Positions 41,098 to 49,463 of a stretch of 64,000 nucleotides of DNA are shown here, in pieces. Source of the stretch: Terrimesophilobacter bigeumensis (GTDB taxonomy: Bacteria > Actinomycetota > Actinomycetes > Actinomycetales > Microbacteriaceae); the NCBI RefSeq assembly GCF_039537265.1, contig NZ_BAABAE010000005.1, positions 1-64,000 on the forward strand. The letters run 5' to 3'. Below the pieces are notes generated by a model that saw nothing but the letters and a program-made list of their open reading frames with translations, was not told the origin of the DNA and made no database searches. The translations under genes were made by a program, and so were the position numbers. The first letter of the stretch is position 1, and the number at the start of each line of letters is the position of its first letter.

Positions 41098-43268
41098 GCA
41101 TGCACGAGCACCATCACACGGATTCGCCGGTCGATTCGACTTCTCCGGTCGAGCTGGCTTCTCCGGTCGATTCGACTTCTCCGGTCGAGCTGGCTTCTCC
41201 GGTCGAGCTTGCCGAGACCCATCACGATCACTCAAGTCACGACCACCACGACCACTCCGGCCATGGCGACCACAGTCACCACGACCCGGCCCAGTTCCGC
41301 CGCAAGTTCTGGCTGAGTCTCATCCTCACCATTCCGACGCTCGTGTTCTCGCACGGCCTCCAGGACATCCTCGGCCTCAGCGGCCCGCGCTTCCCCGGCA
41401 GCCAGTACATCCCCGCGGTGTTCGGTCTGGCGATCTTCGTCTACGGCGGCTGGGTGTTCGTCACGGGAGCGGTCGCCGAGCTCCGGATGCGCCAGCCCGG
41501 CATGATGACGCTCATCTCCCTCGCGATCGTGGTCGCCCTCGGCTACTCCCTGGCTGTCACCCTCGGTCTGCCCGGCATGGACTTCTGGTGGGAGCTCGCC
41601 ACCCTGATCACGATCATGCTCCTCGGGCACTGGATCGAGATGTCCGCCATCTCGGGCGCCCAAGACGCCCTCGGCGAGCTGGCGAAGCTCATTCCCGACG
41701 AGGCTGAGCTCGTGCACGGCGACCACATGATGACGGTGGCGGTGTCGAGCCTCGCGCTCGGCGACCACGTGGTCGTGAGGCCCGGGGCGCGGGTCCCCGT
41801 CGACGGGGTCGTCATCGAGGGGGAGTCCGACGTGGACGAAGCGCTCCTCACCGGGGAGTCGACCGCCGTCGACAAGGCGGAGGGGGCATCCGTCATCGCC
41901 GGCAGCATCAACGGCAGCGGCTCGCTCACCGTGCGCGTCGACAGGGTCGGCGGCGACACCGCGCTCGCGGGCGTCATGCGGATGGTCGCGGACGCTCAGG
42001 CGAGCAAGTCCGGTGTGCAGGTGCTCGCCGACCGCGCGGCGGCCTGGCTCTTCTACATCGCGATCGCGGCCGCCCTCATCACGCTCGTCGTGTGGCTGCT
42101 GCTGCGCCCGGATGAGCCCAACTTCGTTCTGGAGCGGGTCGTCACCGTGCTCATCATCGCGTGCCCGCATGCGCTGGGGCTCGCAATCCCGCTCGTCGCC
42201 CAGATCTCGACCGCGCTCGGCGCGAAGAACGGCCTGCTCGTGCGCAACCGGCGCGCGCTCGAGGATGCGCGTCGCATCGACGTGGTGCTCTTCGACAAGA
42301 CCGGAACGCTCACCCGCGGCGAGCAGGGGGTCGCGGAAGTCGCTGTCGCCAACGATCACGATGCAGGCAGTGCCGACACCGACGACGCCGAGGAGGCGAA
42401 CCGAGTGCTCGCGCTCGCCGCGGCGGTCGAGGCGAAGGCGGAGCATCCGATCGGGCGGGCGATCGTCGCGGAGGCGAAGGCCAGGAAGCTCAGGGTGGAG
42501 CGAGCGTCGAAGTTCGAGGCGCTCCCGGGGCGTGGGGCGCAGGCATCCGTGGCCGGGCGAACCGCCACCGTCGCTAGCCGTCGCGTCGTCAACGAGCGCG
42601 GACTGCTCATGCCGGCGTCGCTCGTGCACGCCTCGCGTATGGCCGCCGAGGCGGGCCGGACGATCGTCTACGTCGTGGACGACGATGCGGTGCTCGGCAT
42701 GATCGCGCTCGCCGACGTGGTTCGGGAGGAGTCGGCCGAGGCGGTGTCGGCACTGCGCAAGCGAGGCATCCGGGTGGCGATGCTCACCGGCGACTCACGT
42801 GAGGTCGCCGACTCGGTGGCTGCGCAGCTGGGCATCGAGGAGGTGTTCGCGGAGGTGCTTCCGGGCCAGAAGGCCGAGGTCGTGAAGCAGCTGCAGGCCG
42901 GGGGCACGGTCGTGGCGATGGTCGGCGACGGGGTGAATGACGCCCCGGCACTCGCGCAGGCGGATTTGGGCATCGCGATCGGCGCGGGCACGGATGTCGC
43001 GATCGAGTCGGCGGGGATCGTGCTCGCCTCGAGCGACCCGCGCGGCGTCGCGAAGGCGCTCACCCTCTCGCGCGCGACCTACACGAAGATGCAGCAGAAC
43101 CTGTTCTGGGCGACCGGATACAACGTCGTGGCGATCCCGCTCGCGGCCGGCGTGCTCGTCGGCGCAGGCATCCTGCTGTCTCCGGCGCTCGGGGCCGTGC
43201 TCATGTCGGTGTCGACGATCGTCGTCGCCCTCAACGCGCAGCTGCTGCGCCGACTGCGCCTGCGCTAG
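41094..43268 (+). CDS. CopB-type copper-translocating P1B ATPase
   Basis: 724 aa. Eight TM helices with the ion-binding CPH motif (IIACPHALGLAIPLVAQIST, typical of CopB-type P1B-3 pumps rather than CPC CopA). Phosphorylation site VVLFDKTGTLTRGE, TGES loop LLTGESTAVDK, and hinge VAMVGDGVNDAPALAQADLG. A His-rich metal-binding N-terminus (about 41-64: HHDHSSHDHHDHSGHG). Residues 11-40 are an odd repeat SPVDST/SPVELA encoded by an 18-bp repeat. It exports copper or silver ions to the outside. Coupled to the CsoR-like gene; a palindromic element follows. Confidence 0.93.
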   Translation: MSMHEHHHTDSPVDSTSPVELASPVDSTSPVELASPVELAETHHDHSSHDHHDHSGHGDHSHHDPAQFRRKFWLSLILTIPTLVFSHGLQDILGLSGPRFPGSQYIPAVFGLAIFVYGGWVFVTGAVAELRMRQPGMMTLISLAIVVALGYSLAVTLGLPGMDFWWELATLITIMLLGHWIEMSAISGAQDALGELAKLIPDEAELVHGDHMMTVAVSSLALGDHVVVRPGARVPVDGVVIEGESDVDEALLTGESTAVDKAEGASVIAGSINGSGSLTVRVDRVGGDTALAGVMRMVADAQASKSGVQVLADRAAAWLFYIAIAAALITLVVWLLLRPDEPNFVLERVVTVLIIACPHALGLAIPLVAQISTALGAKNGLLVRNRRALEDARRIDVVLFDKTGTLTRGEQGVAEVAVANDHDAGSADTDDAEEANRVLALAAAVEAKAEHPIGRAIVAEAKARKLRVERASKFEALPGRGAQASVAGRTATVASRRVVNERGLLMPASLVHASRMAAEAGRTIVYVVDDDAVLGMIALADVVREESAEAVSALRKRGIRVAMLTGDSREVADSVAAQLGIEEVFAEVLPGQKAEVVKQLQAGGTVVAMVGDGVNDAPALAQADLGIAIGAGTDVAIESAGIVLASSDPRGVAKALTLSRATYTKMQQNLFWATGYNVVAIPLAAGVLVGAGILLSPALGAVLMSVSTIVVALNAQLLRRLRLR
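41123..41217. repeat. 18-bp tandem repeat inside the copper ATPase 5' end
   Basis: Five units alternating TTCTCCGGTCGAGCTGGC and TTCTCCGGTCGATTCGAC, ending GCTTGCCGAGACC. The complement (GGTCTCGGCAAGCTCGACCG, GAGAA) is the same family as the units at the leuC 3' end. Being a multiple of 3 bp, it adds six residues per unit. Confidence 0.85.
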
Positions 43269-43275
43269 TCGTGTT

Positions 43276-43362
43276 GTCCCGAATGAAGGCATTCGGAGCC
43301 GGGCAGCCTGCGGATGCCATGCCCCGCGTGGGTCTCCGGCTCCGAATGCCTTCATTCGGGAC
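43276..43362. repeat. Palindromic element, copy 2
   Basis: Perfect 27-bp arms: left 43276-43302 (begins GTCCCGAATGAAGGCATTCG) and right 43336-43362 (ends GAATGCCTTCATTCGGGAC), with a 33-nt centre; total 87 bp. Copy 1 at 22508-22593 is 86 bp with the same arm ends. Here it lies just after the copper ATPase stop and may terminate transcription too. Confidence 0.85.
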
Positions 43363-43446
43363 GTGGCGCGGCAGAAGCGTGCGATTCGGCGTCGAACTCC
43401 TTCGTTTCGTTCACCACGGAGGGGGCGAAACCGCCATAATCGGGGG

Positions 43447-44364
43447 ATGACGACGACGAAGCCGCTGAGCATCGTCGTCGCCATCAACCCGCAGGCCTCG
43501 TTCGGCAGGAGCCGCGCGGTCGGTCCCGCGGTCGTCCACACGCTGCGCGCGGCCGGGCACGACGTGACGGGCCTCACTGAGCCGGACTACGAACAACTGC
43601 GCGCCGCCGCGGCCGCCGCGCTCGCGAAGAAACCGGATGCGCTGGTCGTCGTCGGTGGCGACGGGATGGTCAACCTCGGCGTCAACCTGGTCGCGGGCAC
43701 GGGCATCCCGCTGGGCATCGTGCCCTCCGGCACCGGCAACGACATGTCGCGCGGCCTCGGCATCCCGGTGGGCAACACCGAACGCGCCATCGACCTGCTC
43801 CTCGGGGCGCTCGGCCGACCGCCGCGTACGATCGACGCCGGCCACGTCACCCACGGCGACGGCTCGACGAGTTGGTACGCCTGCGTGCTCTCGGCCGGCT
43901 TCGACGCGATCGTCAACGAGCGGGCCAACCTCATGCGCTGGCCGCGCGGTCGCCAGCGCTACAACCTCGCACTCCTGCGGGAGCTCGCCATGCTGAAACC
44001 CATCCGCTACCGGCTCGAACTCGACGGGGTCGCCAGCGAGACGGATGCCGTGCTCATCGCCGTCGCCAACAACACCTCCCTCGGCGGCGGCATGCTCGTG
44101 ACCCCGGATGCCCGCCTCGACGACGGCCTCCTCGACGTGCTCGTCGTGCAGCCGCTTTCGCGCACCGCGTTCCTGCGGATCTTCCCGCGCGTGTTCAAGG
44201 GCACCCATGTGACCGATGCGAGGGTGTCGATCAGCCGGGCCCGTCGCATCCGGATCGACGCGGACGACATCGTCGCCTACGCGGACGGCGAGCGTGTCTC
44301 CGCACTGCCGGTCGAGGTCGAGGTGCGGCCCGGAGCGCTCAGGGTGTTGGCGCCGATTCCGTAG
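43447..44364 (+). CDS. Diacylglycerol kinase family lipid kinase
   Basis: 305 aa. DAGK catalytic motifs: VVAINPQASFGRSRAVGPAV, VVVGGDGMVNLGVNLVAGTG, LGIVPSGTGNDMSRGLGIPV, and the C-terminal ISRARRIRIDADDIVAYADG. It phosphorylates diacylglycerol or a related lipid (family knowledge). A CATAAT hexamer ends 6 nt before the ATG, with no SD, so it is probably leaderless. The last 26 bp overlap the convergent lipoprotein gene. Confidence 0.88.
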   Translation: MTTTKPLSIVVAINPQASFGRSRAVGPAVVHTLRAAGHDVTGLTEPDYEQLRAAAAAALAKKPDALVVVGGDGMVNLGVNLVAGTGIPLGIVPSGTGNDMSRGLGIPVGNTERAIDLLLGALGRPPRTIDAGHVTHGDGSTSWYACVLSAGFDAIVNERANLMRWPRGRQRYNLALLRELAMLKPIRYRLELDGVASETDAVLIAVANNTSLGGGMLVTPDARLDDGLLDVLVVQPLSRTAFLRIFPRVFKGTHVTDARVSISRARRIRIDADDIVAYADGERVSALPVEVEVRPGALRVLAPIP

Positions 44365-44818
44365 TCGTCTGGTCGGGGTCGGTCGAGATGCACGAGTAGA
44401 GCTGGTCGGCGTCGGCCTCCTCGGTCTCGGCGAAGACGAGGAACTCCTGCTTCGGTCTGGTGTCACCCGTGATGGCGGCCTTGAACACCTCGAAGGTGTC
44501 GGCGCAGGCGACCGAGACCGCATTCTGCAGCGAACCGGCCGAGGTCACATCGGATGCCGTGAGCGTCCCCTGCCCGATCACGAGGTAGTCGTGTTGAAGT
44601 GAGCAGGGCATGACCGTGACCTCGGCGACGACCCCGCCGTCGGCGGAGTTGAAGGTGAAGCAATCACCCTCATGGAGGTCCCTAGCCGAGATCGTCGTGC
44701 TCTCCGTCACCCGGCCATCGTCGTCGCGGGGCGGCCCCGGGTTCAGGAGCGAACATCCGCTCACGAGACCGGCGATGGCGAGTACGGCGATACCCGCGGA
44801 CAGCGTGCTTCTACGCAT
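44339..44818 (-). CDS. Septum-formation-like lipoprotein of unknown function
   Basis: 159 aa. Signal peptide with lipobox LVSGC (mature Cys at about 22). The mature part has paired cysteines in LHEGDCFTF, VTVMPCSLQHDYLV, VACADTFEVF and QLYSCIS, a pattern seen in small secreted actinobacterial proteins of the septum-formation/DUF4190-linked type; function unknown. GAGGGA lies 5 nt before the ATG. The 3' end overlaps the lipid kinase gene by 26 bp. Confidence 0.75.
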   Translation of the reverse strand: MRRSTLSAGIAVLAIAGLVSGCSLLNPGPPRDDDGRVTESTTISARDLHEGDCFTFNSADGGVVAEVTVMPCSLQHDYLVIGQGTLTASDVTSAGSLQNAVSVACADTFEVFKAAITGDTRPKQEFLVFAETEEADADQLYSCISTDPDQTTTESAPTP

Positions 44819-44900
44819 ATCGTTCCCTCGTGCTGTGTCGGTGACCCGGGAATTTCGCCGGGCTGCGCGTCTATGGCATACTCTATGAGTTGTCCACTAC

Positions 44901-44976
44901 GGCCCCATCGTATAGTGGCCTAGTACGCCGCCCTCTCACGGCGGTAACACCGGTTCGAATCCGGTTGGGGTCACCA
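44901..44976 (+). tRNA. tRNA-Glu (CTC), integration site
   Basis: A 76-nt cloverleaf with encoded CCA. The acceptor GGCCCCA pairs with TGGGGTC (one G-U), the T arm is CCGGTTCGAATCCGG, and loop CTCTCAC gives anticodon CTC (reads GAG, Glu). Bases 44931-44980 recur at 51981-52030 with one mismatch. Confidence 0.95.
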
Positions 44977-44980
44977 TAGC
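44931..44980 (+). repeat. Direct repeat (putative att), left copy, within tRNA-Glu
   Basis: 50 bp from CCCTCTCACG to CACCATAGC. It covers the anticodon arm, T arm, 3' end and 4 bp beyond, as expected for an att site at a tRNA 3' half. The right copy is at 51981-52030. Confidence 0.85.
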
Positions 44981-44981
44981 G

Positions 44982-45018
44982 AAAACCCTCCCTGGAGTAC
45001 TCCCCGGGAGGGTTTCTT
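44982..45018 (+). terminator. Intrinsic terminator of tRNA-Glu
   Basis: Arms AAACCCTCCC (44983-44992) and GGGAGGGTTT (45006-45015) followed by CTTCTT. Located 6 nt beyond the tRNA. Confidence 0.85.
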
Positions 45019-45108
45019 CTTCCCTTCCCGCGGAGTTGGGCGAACTCGTAGACCCACATGCTCACTGCTCTTGTGAACATTTGCTTTAAGCTATACGATC
45101 TCGATCAG

Positions 45109-45128
45109 TGTTCATCCGAACGTATAAT
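45109..45128 (+). promoter_or_regulatory. Promoter and shared DeoR-type operator of the sugar operon
   Basis: TATAAT (45123-45128) is a perfect -10. Overlapping it is TGTTCATCCGAACGTAT (45109-45125), which matches the palindrome TGTTCTTTCGAACATAT found upstream of the deoR-type gene at 51231-51247. A repressor bound here would occlude the promoter. Confidence 0.7.
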
Positions 45129-45175
45129 ATGTGCGTCTGGCATCGGGCACCTACTCATCAACGAGGAGAGTGAAA

Positions 45176-46528
45176 ATGTTCCCTAACCACCCAGAGATCA
45201 TTGCGCGTGCCCGAGACGGTCGACGCAATCGCGTCGTCACCCGGTTCCTCGGCGTGGGCGCCATGACGATTGCGGGTGCTCTTGCGCTCGCCGGTTGCGC
45301 GGTCGACGGAAACGCGAACGAAAGCGGCAAGATTGAACTCACGATGTGGCAGCAATGGGGCGGTGGGCACGAGCGCGACACCCTCAAAGCACTCATCCAC
45401 GAGTACGAATCACTCCACCCGAACATCACGATCACCGAGGAACCTGTGACAAATAACGCCGAGATCCTCTCGTCGATCACGGGAGGCAATCCGCCCGACA
45501 TCATTGACCTGGGAAACTCGCTCTCACTCGGCGGCTGGGCAGCGGCCGGTGCCATCCAGCCACTCGATGACTACATCAAGGCTGCCGGTCTCGACACGAG
45601 CCAGTACATTCAGAGCGCGTACGAAGGCATGACCGTCGATGGCGTCACGTATGCGCTGCCGTTTCAGGTGTTCAATGCGGGGTTGCTCTATAACAAAGAA
45701 CTTTTCACAGAAGCCGGCCTCGACCCCAACTCGCCGCCGACGACGCTGGAAGAGCTCGCCGACTTCGCGAAGAAACTCACGAAGACGGATGCGTCCGGCG
45801 CGATCACCCAGATGGGCTTTCTTCCCACTTACCCCGGTCCCGACCAGGGGCAGACCTGTCCGCTCATCAGCTACGGCTACGCCTTTGGTGGCAGCTGGAC
45901 CGATGCCAACGGTAATCCCACTCCGACCGCGGATGAGAACGTCGCTGCGCTTGAATGGGAGAAGTCGTTCTTCGATGAGTACGGCGTTGCCAACATCCAG
46001 AACTTCATCCAGAGCGCGGGCAGTTACCTTACCGGTGGCGATCCACTCGAATCGGGCAAGCTTGCGATGATGTTCGATGGACCGTGGTCGGCCGCGTTCA
46101 CGAAGGACAACAATCCTGCCGTGGCCGCACAACTCGCTGCAGCTCCGTTCCCCGGCGCCGCAAGTTCGCCGTCAAGCACCGGCGCGACCTACATCGACGC
46201 GAACGCTCAGCTGATTCCTTCGGGGGCAAAGCACCCGCAGGAAGCATTCGACTTCATCGCGTGGATGACCACCAATGCCGAGCAGACCGCGATTTTCTCC
46301 AATGATGTGGCGAACATCCCACAGCTGAAGAAGGTTCCGGCTTTCGAGCGTCAAAACGACCCGATCTATGCGACATATGTGGAGATCGCTAACGGCGAGG
46401 GCGCCCGCAGTTGGACTCAGACCGCGACGTCGTCGACCTATGGTGCCAACCTGTGCCAGGCGCAGGATGCCGCGTTGCTCACCGGGGTCGACCCGCTGGA
46501 GGCACTCATGGCCGTCAAGACTGAGTAA
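45176..46528 (+). CDS. Sugar ABC transporter substrate-binding lipoprotein
   Basis: 450 aa, family 1 extracellular solute-binding protein. Twin-charged N-terminus, then lipobox ALAGC at about residue 41. Domain landmarks: IELTMWQQWGGGHERDTLKA, LINEYE-like LIHEYESLHPNITI, GNPPDIIDLGNSLSLGGWAA, VTYALPFQVFNAGLLYNKEL, SGKLAMMFDGPWSAAF, and FIAWMTTNAEQTAIF. It binds an oligo- or monosaccharide outside the cell for the two permeases that follow. GAGGAGAG lies 6 nt before the ATG; the longer upstream frame is unlikely. Third-position A/T is more frequent than in flanking genes. Confidence 0.92.
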   Translation: MFPNHPEIIARARDGRRNRVVTRFLGVGAMTIAGALALAGCAVDGNANESGKIELTMWQQWGGGHERDTLKALIHEYESLHPNITITEEPVTNNAEILSSITGGNPPDIIDLGNSLSLGGWAAAGAIQPLDDYIKAAGLDTSQYIQSAYEGMTVDGVTYALPFQVFNAGLLYNKELFTEAGLDPNSPPTTLEELADFAKKLTKTDASGAITQMGFLPTYPGPDQGQTCPLISYGYAFGGSWTDANGNPTPTADENVAALEWEKSFFDEYGVANIQNFIQSAGSYLTGGDPLESGKLAMMFDGPWSAAFTKDNNPAVAAQLAAAPFPGAASSPSSTGATYIDANAQLIPSGAKHPQEAFDFIAWMTTNAEQTAIFSNDVANIPQLKKVPAFERQNDPIYATYVEIANGEGARSWTQTATSSTYGANLCQAQDAALLTGVDPLEALMAVKTE

Positions 46529-46584
46529 CCTGGCTCGCGCGTTCGCTCTGAACCGTGCCGATGCAACAACAGGAGAACAACACC

Positions 46585-47490
46585 GTGCGCACATCATTGC
46601 GAACGCGAGGTCGCCGCAGAACGCGGGGTGAGGGCCGTCACGCAGTTTGGTACCTCACCCCGTGGGGCATAGGGGTGGCCTGGCTCGTCGTCATCCCCTC
46701 GGCTCTTGCCCTGTACTGGAGTTTCACCGACTTCAACCTCTTCAACGAACCGAAATGGGTGGGGTTCGACAACTATGCGAACCTGTTCGCCGACCCGGTA
46801 TTCCTGAAATCGATCACCAACACACTGTTCATGGCGGGAGTCGGCGTCGCGGTCGGTACTGCCATGGGTCTTGGATCGGCCGTGCTGCTCAACCGCAGCG
46901 GCACCTCCACGACGATCTTCCGCTCGCTCATCTTCTTGCCTGCAGTCGTGCCACCAGTCGCGACCGGGATCGTCTGGACGTTCATCCTGAACCCGCAATA
47001 CGGCCTGCTGAATGCTGGTGCTCGCGCGTTGGGACTTCCTCCGATCGGCTGGCTCAGCGACCCGAACTTTGCCAAATACGGGCTCCTGATGATGGTGCTG
47101 TGGGGCTCCGTCGGCCAAGTGATGGTCACCTTCGTCGCTGCACTGCAGGATGTGCCAGAGGACATCCTCGAAGCTGCATCTCTTGACGGTGCCGGTCGGT
47201 TACGTACCTTCGTGAGCGTCGTCTTCCCGATCTTGCGGCCGGTGTTGCTGTACAACGTCGTCATTGCGACGCTCTTCTACTTTCAGTTCTTCGAGCAGGC
47301 GTTCGTCGTCAACCCGACGAACCTGGGCGCGCCGGCGCAGTCCACGCTCACTTACGCCCTGTACCTCTACCAGCAGGCGTTCACCTATCTCAAGATGGGT
47401 AACGCGGCTGCCATGTCAGTTCTCCTCCTGGTCGTATCGTCCGTCGTCATCGCGGTGTTCTTCGCAATCAACAAAAGGATGGAACGCTGA
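46585..47490 (+). CDS. Sugar ABC transporter permease (MalF/UgpA-type)
   Basis: 301 aa, six TM helices: WGIGVAWLVVIPSALALYWS, SITNTLFMAGVGVAVGTAMG, SLIFLPAVVPPVATGIVWTF, and the ABC-permease EAA loop VPEDILEAASLDGAGRLRTF. GTG 46585 is chosen because AGGAG lies 11 nt upstream; an ATG at 46561 and GTG at 46555 are in frame. Its TGA shares one base with the ATG of the next permease (TGATG). Confidence 0.9.
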   Translation: MRTSLRTRGRRRTRGEGRHAVWYLTPWGIGVAWLVVIPSALALYWSFTDFNLFNEPKWVGFDNYANLFADPVFLKSITNTLFMAGVGVAVGTAMGLGSAVLLNRSGTSTTIFRSLIFLPAVVPPVATGIVWTFILNPQYGLLNAGARALGLPPIGWLSDPNFAKYGLLMMVLWGSVGQVMVTFVAALQDVPEDILEAASLDGAGRLRTFVSVVFPILRPVLLYNVVIATLFYFQFFEQAFVVNPTNLGAPAQSTLTYALYLYQQAFTYLKMGNAAAMSVLLLVVSSVVIAVFFAINKRMER

Positions 47491-48389
47491 TGATCACGCT
47501 CCGGCAGGCTGAGGCCAGAACTCCGGCGAGAGAGCGCCGACGCAGAGCCGATCGCGTGCGCGAAACCATCCGCTTCGCCATCGGCTTCGCCCTCGCGGCA
47601 GCCTTCCTGATACCCATCATCTGGATGGTGAGTGGTTCCCTCAAGAGCAACGAGGCGGTGACCGCCTCGCCACCGCAGCTCCTTCCTGACGGGCTGCACT
47701 GGGAGAACTACGCCGCCGCTGTCACGTACATCGACTTCGGCACCTACATCACCAACAGCGCGATCGTCACGGTGTTCACCATTGCGGGCACACTCCTCGC
47801 TTGCGTTCCCGCCGCATACGCCTTCGCAGTACTGCGGTGGCGCGGACGCGAGGCGACGTTCGGCGTGGTGCTGTTCAGCATGATGTTGCCGTTCCCCGCA
47901 GTCATGGTGCCCATGTACCTCATTTTCCGACAGCTCGGAATGATCGGCTCACTGACCCCTCTCCTTGTGACGCCGTTCGTCGGTCAATTCATCACGCCCG
48001 CATTCTCCTCAGCGCTCGCGATCTTCTTGCTGCGGCAGTTCCTCGCCCAGCTTCCCTATGAACTCATCGAGGCTGCCAAGATCGACGGATCGAGCAGTCT
48101 GCGCATCCTCGTGCAGATCCTCCTGCCGCTGGCGCGCCCGATTCTCGTGACGGTGACGATCATGACGGCGCTGAGTTCGTGGACCGCATTTGTGGGTCCG
48201 CTCATCTTCCTCAGCGATGAGTCGCTGAACACTCTGTCCCTCGGGCTGCAGCAGTACCAAAGTCAGCATTTCACGGCGTATAACCTCCTACTCGCCGCAT
48301 CCACCCTCTTCGTCATTCCCGTCATGGTGCTGTTCATCGCCGGCCAAAAATACTTCACCTCGGGGGCGACCTCCGGTGCCATCAAGTAG
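47490..48389 (+). CDS. Sugar ABC transporter permease (MalG/UgpE-type)
   Basis: 299 aa, six TM helices. Landmarks: IGFALAAAFLIPIIWMVSGS, NSAIVTVFTIAGTLLACVPA, AYAFAVLRWRGREATFGVV, and the EAA loop LPYELIEAAKIDGSSSLRIL. No ATPase gene is in the cluster, so the pair must use a shared MsiK-like ATPase encoded elsewhere (inference from family practice in actinobacteria). Confidence 0.9.
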   Translation: MITLRQAEARTPARERRRRADRVRETIRFAIGFALAAAFLIPIIWMVSGSLKSNEAVTASPPQLLPDGLHWENYAAAVTYIDFGTYITNSAIVTVFTIAGTLLACVPAAYAFAVLRWRGREATFGVVLFSMMLPFPAVMVPMYLIFRQLGMIGSLTPLLVTPFVGQFITPAFSSALAIFLLRQFLAQLPYELIEAAKIDGSSSLRILVQILLPLARPILVTVTIMTALSSWTAFVGPLIFLSDESLNTLSLGLQQYQSQHFTAYNLLLAASTLFVIPVMVLFIAGQKYFTSGATSGAIK

Positions 48390-48422
48390 CACATCATCCC
48401 CACGCAATCCGAAAGAAGCTCA

Positions 48423-49463
48423 ATGATTACCTCGAAAACACCATTCGAAGCCGACATCCTTGAGCAGCCGGCTGCCTTGCGACGTCTTGCCGCTTCGCCG
48501 CTGGGTGGCACCCCCGCTGCCGAGCTCGTGCGTGATTGGGACCGTATCGTCTTCACCGGCATGGGTTCTTCGTATTTCGCGGGCATTCCAACCTGGCGGG
48601 CATTGATCGGCACCGGCCGTGCGACCTGGTCGGTCGACACGGGGCAGCTGCTCGATACACCGGGACTCGTGACTGAACGCACGCTACTCGTTGTGACGTC
48701 GCAATCCGGCGCGAGCGGCGAGATCGTCGAACTGGTCGATCGCATCGCAGCCGGGCAACTGAAGCCACAGCTGCTCGTCGGAGTCAGCAATGACGAATCC
48801 AGCGCGCTCGCTGTTGCCTCCCAGCTCTACTTTCCGCTGGAGAGCGGGCCAGAAGCGACGGTGAGCACCAAAAGCTATCTCAACACGCTCGCTGTTCACC
48901 GGTACATCTCCGCGGCATTCCTGGGCGAGTCGAGTGCCGCCGTCACCGACCAGGTTCTCATCACAGCCGATTCGGTGGAACGGATGATCGGGGAGGCGGA
49001 TCTCTCCACGGTTGCCACCGAGGCACTTGCCATCCCGGGGTATCGGCTCGCAATGGTGGGCAGGTGCGACCACGGCGCCACCGCGTTGTTCGCCGCCCTC
49101 ATCACCAAGGAGTCGGCCAAACTGCCCGCGGAGGGCTTTATCGGTGGCCAGTTCCGCCACGGCCCGTTCGAGCTTGCGGGCGACGGACTCACCGCGGTGA
49201 TCTTCGGCCTTGACGTGACCCGCCCGGACCCAATTCTCCGTCGCCTTGCCAGCGACCTCGTCGCAACGGGATCATCAGTCGTCGTCGTGGGTCACGACGA
49301 GCTCCGCGGCACGGTTTCCGTTCCGGCACCGGGCAGCTTCGTACTCGAGAGTCTCGCAACAGCAGCCGTCGCCGCCGAGTTGCTCGCGGTGGGTCTTTCG
49401 CGTGCCAACGGCGTCGTACCCGGTAGCTTTGCCTATGGCAGCAAAATCACCACGGCCCGCTGA
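48423..49463 (+). CDS. SIS-domain sugar-phosphate enzyme (GlmS-isomerase/FrlB/AgaS-like)
   Basis: 346 aa, two SIS domains. First: IVFTGMGSSYFAGIPTWRAL and LLVVTSQSGASGEIVELVDR (the SQSGxSGE phosphosugar loop). Second: MVGRCDHGATALFAALITKE and EGFIGGQFRHGPFELAGDGL (GlmS-like E..QFRHGP). It likely isomerises, deaminates or deglycates an amino-sugar or fructosamine phosphate. Without the glutaminase domain it is not GlmS itself. Its neighbours (transporter, ROK kinase) suggest catabolism. GAAAGAAG precedes the ATG; its TGA overlaps the kinase ATG. Confidence 0.85.
   Translation: MITSKTPFEADILEQPAALRRLAASPLGGTPAAELVRDWDRIVFTGMGSSYFAGIPTWRALIGTGRATWSVDTGQLLDTPGLVTERTLLVVTSQSGASGEIVELVDRIAAGQLKPQLLVGVSNDESSALAVASQLYFPLESGPEATVSTKSYLNTLAVHRYISAAFLGESSAAVTDQVLITADSVERMIGEADLSTVATEALAIPGYRLAMVGRCDHGATALFAALITKESAKLPAEGFIGGQFRHGPFELAGDGLTAVIFGLDVTRPDPILRRLASDLVATGSSVVVVGHDELRGTVSVPAPGSFVLESLATAAVAAELLAVGLSRANGVVPGSFAYGSKITTAR

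Noticed and set aside
40783..41235. Minus-strand frame with RPEKP/RPEKS repeats opposite csoR and the ATPase start
   Set aside because: The repeat is the complement of the 18-bp DNA repeat within the ATPase gene; it is antisense to two well-supported genes.
44901..44976. Region checked for further tRNA genes in a cluster
   Set aside because: Only tRNA-Glu folds; the sequence after it is the terminator and the sugar operon promoter.
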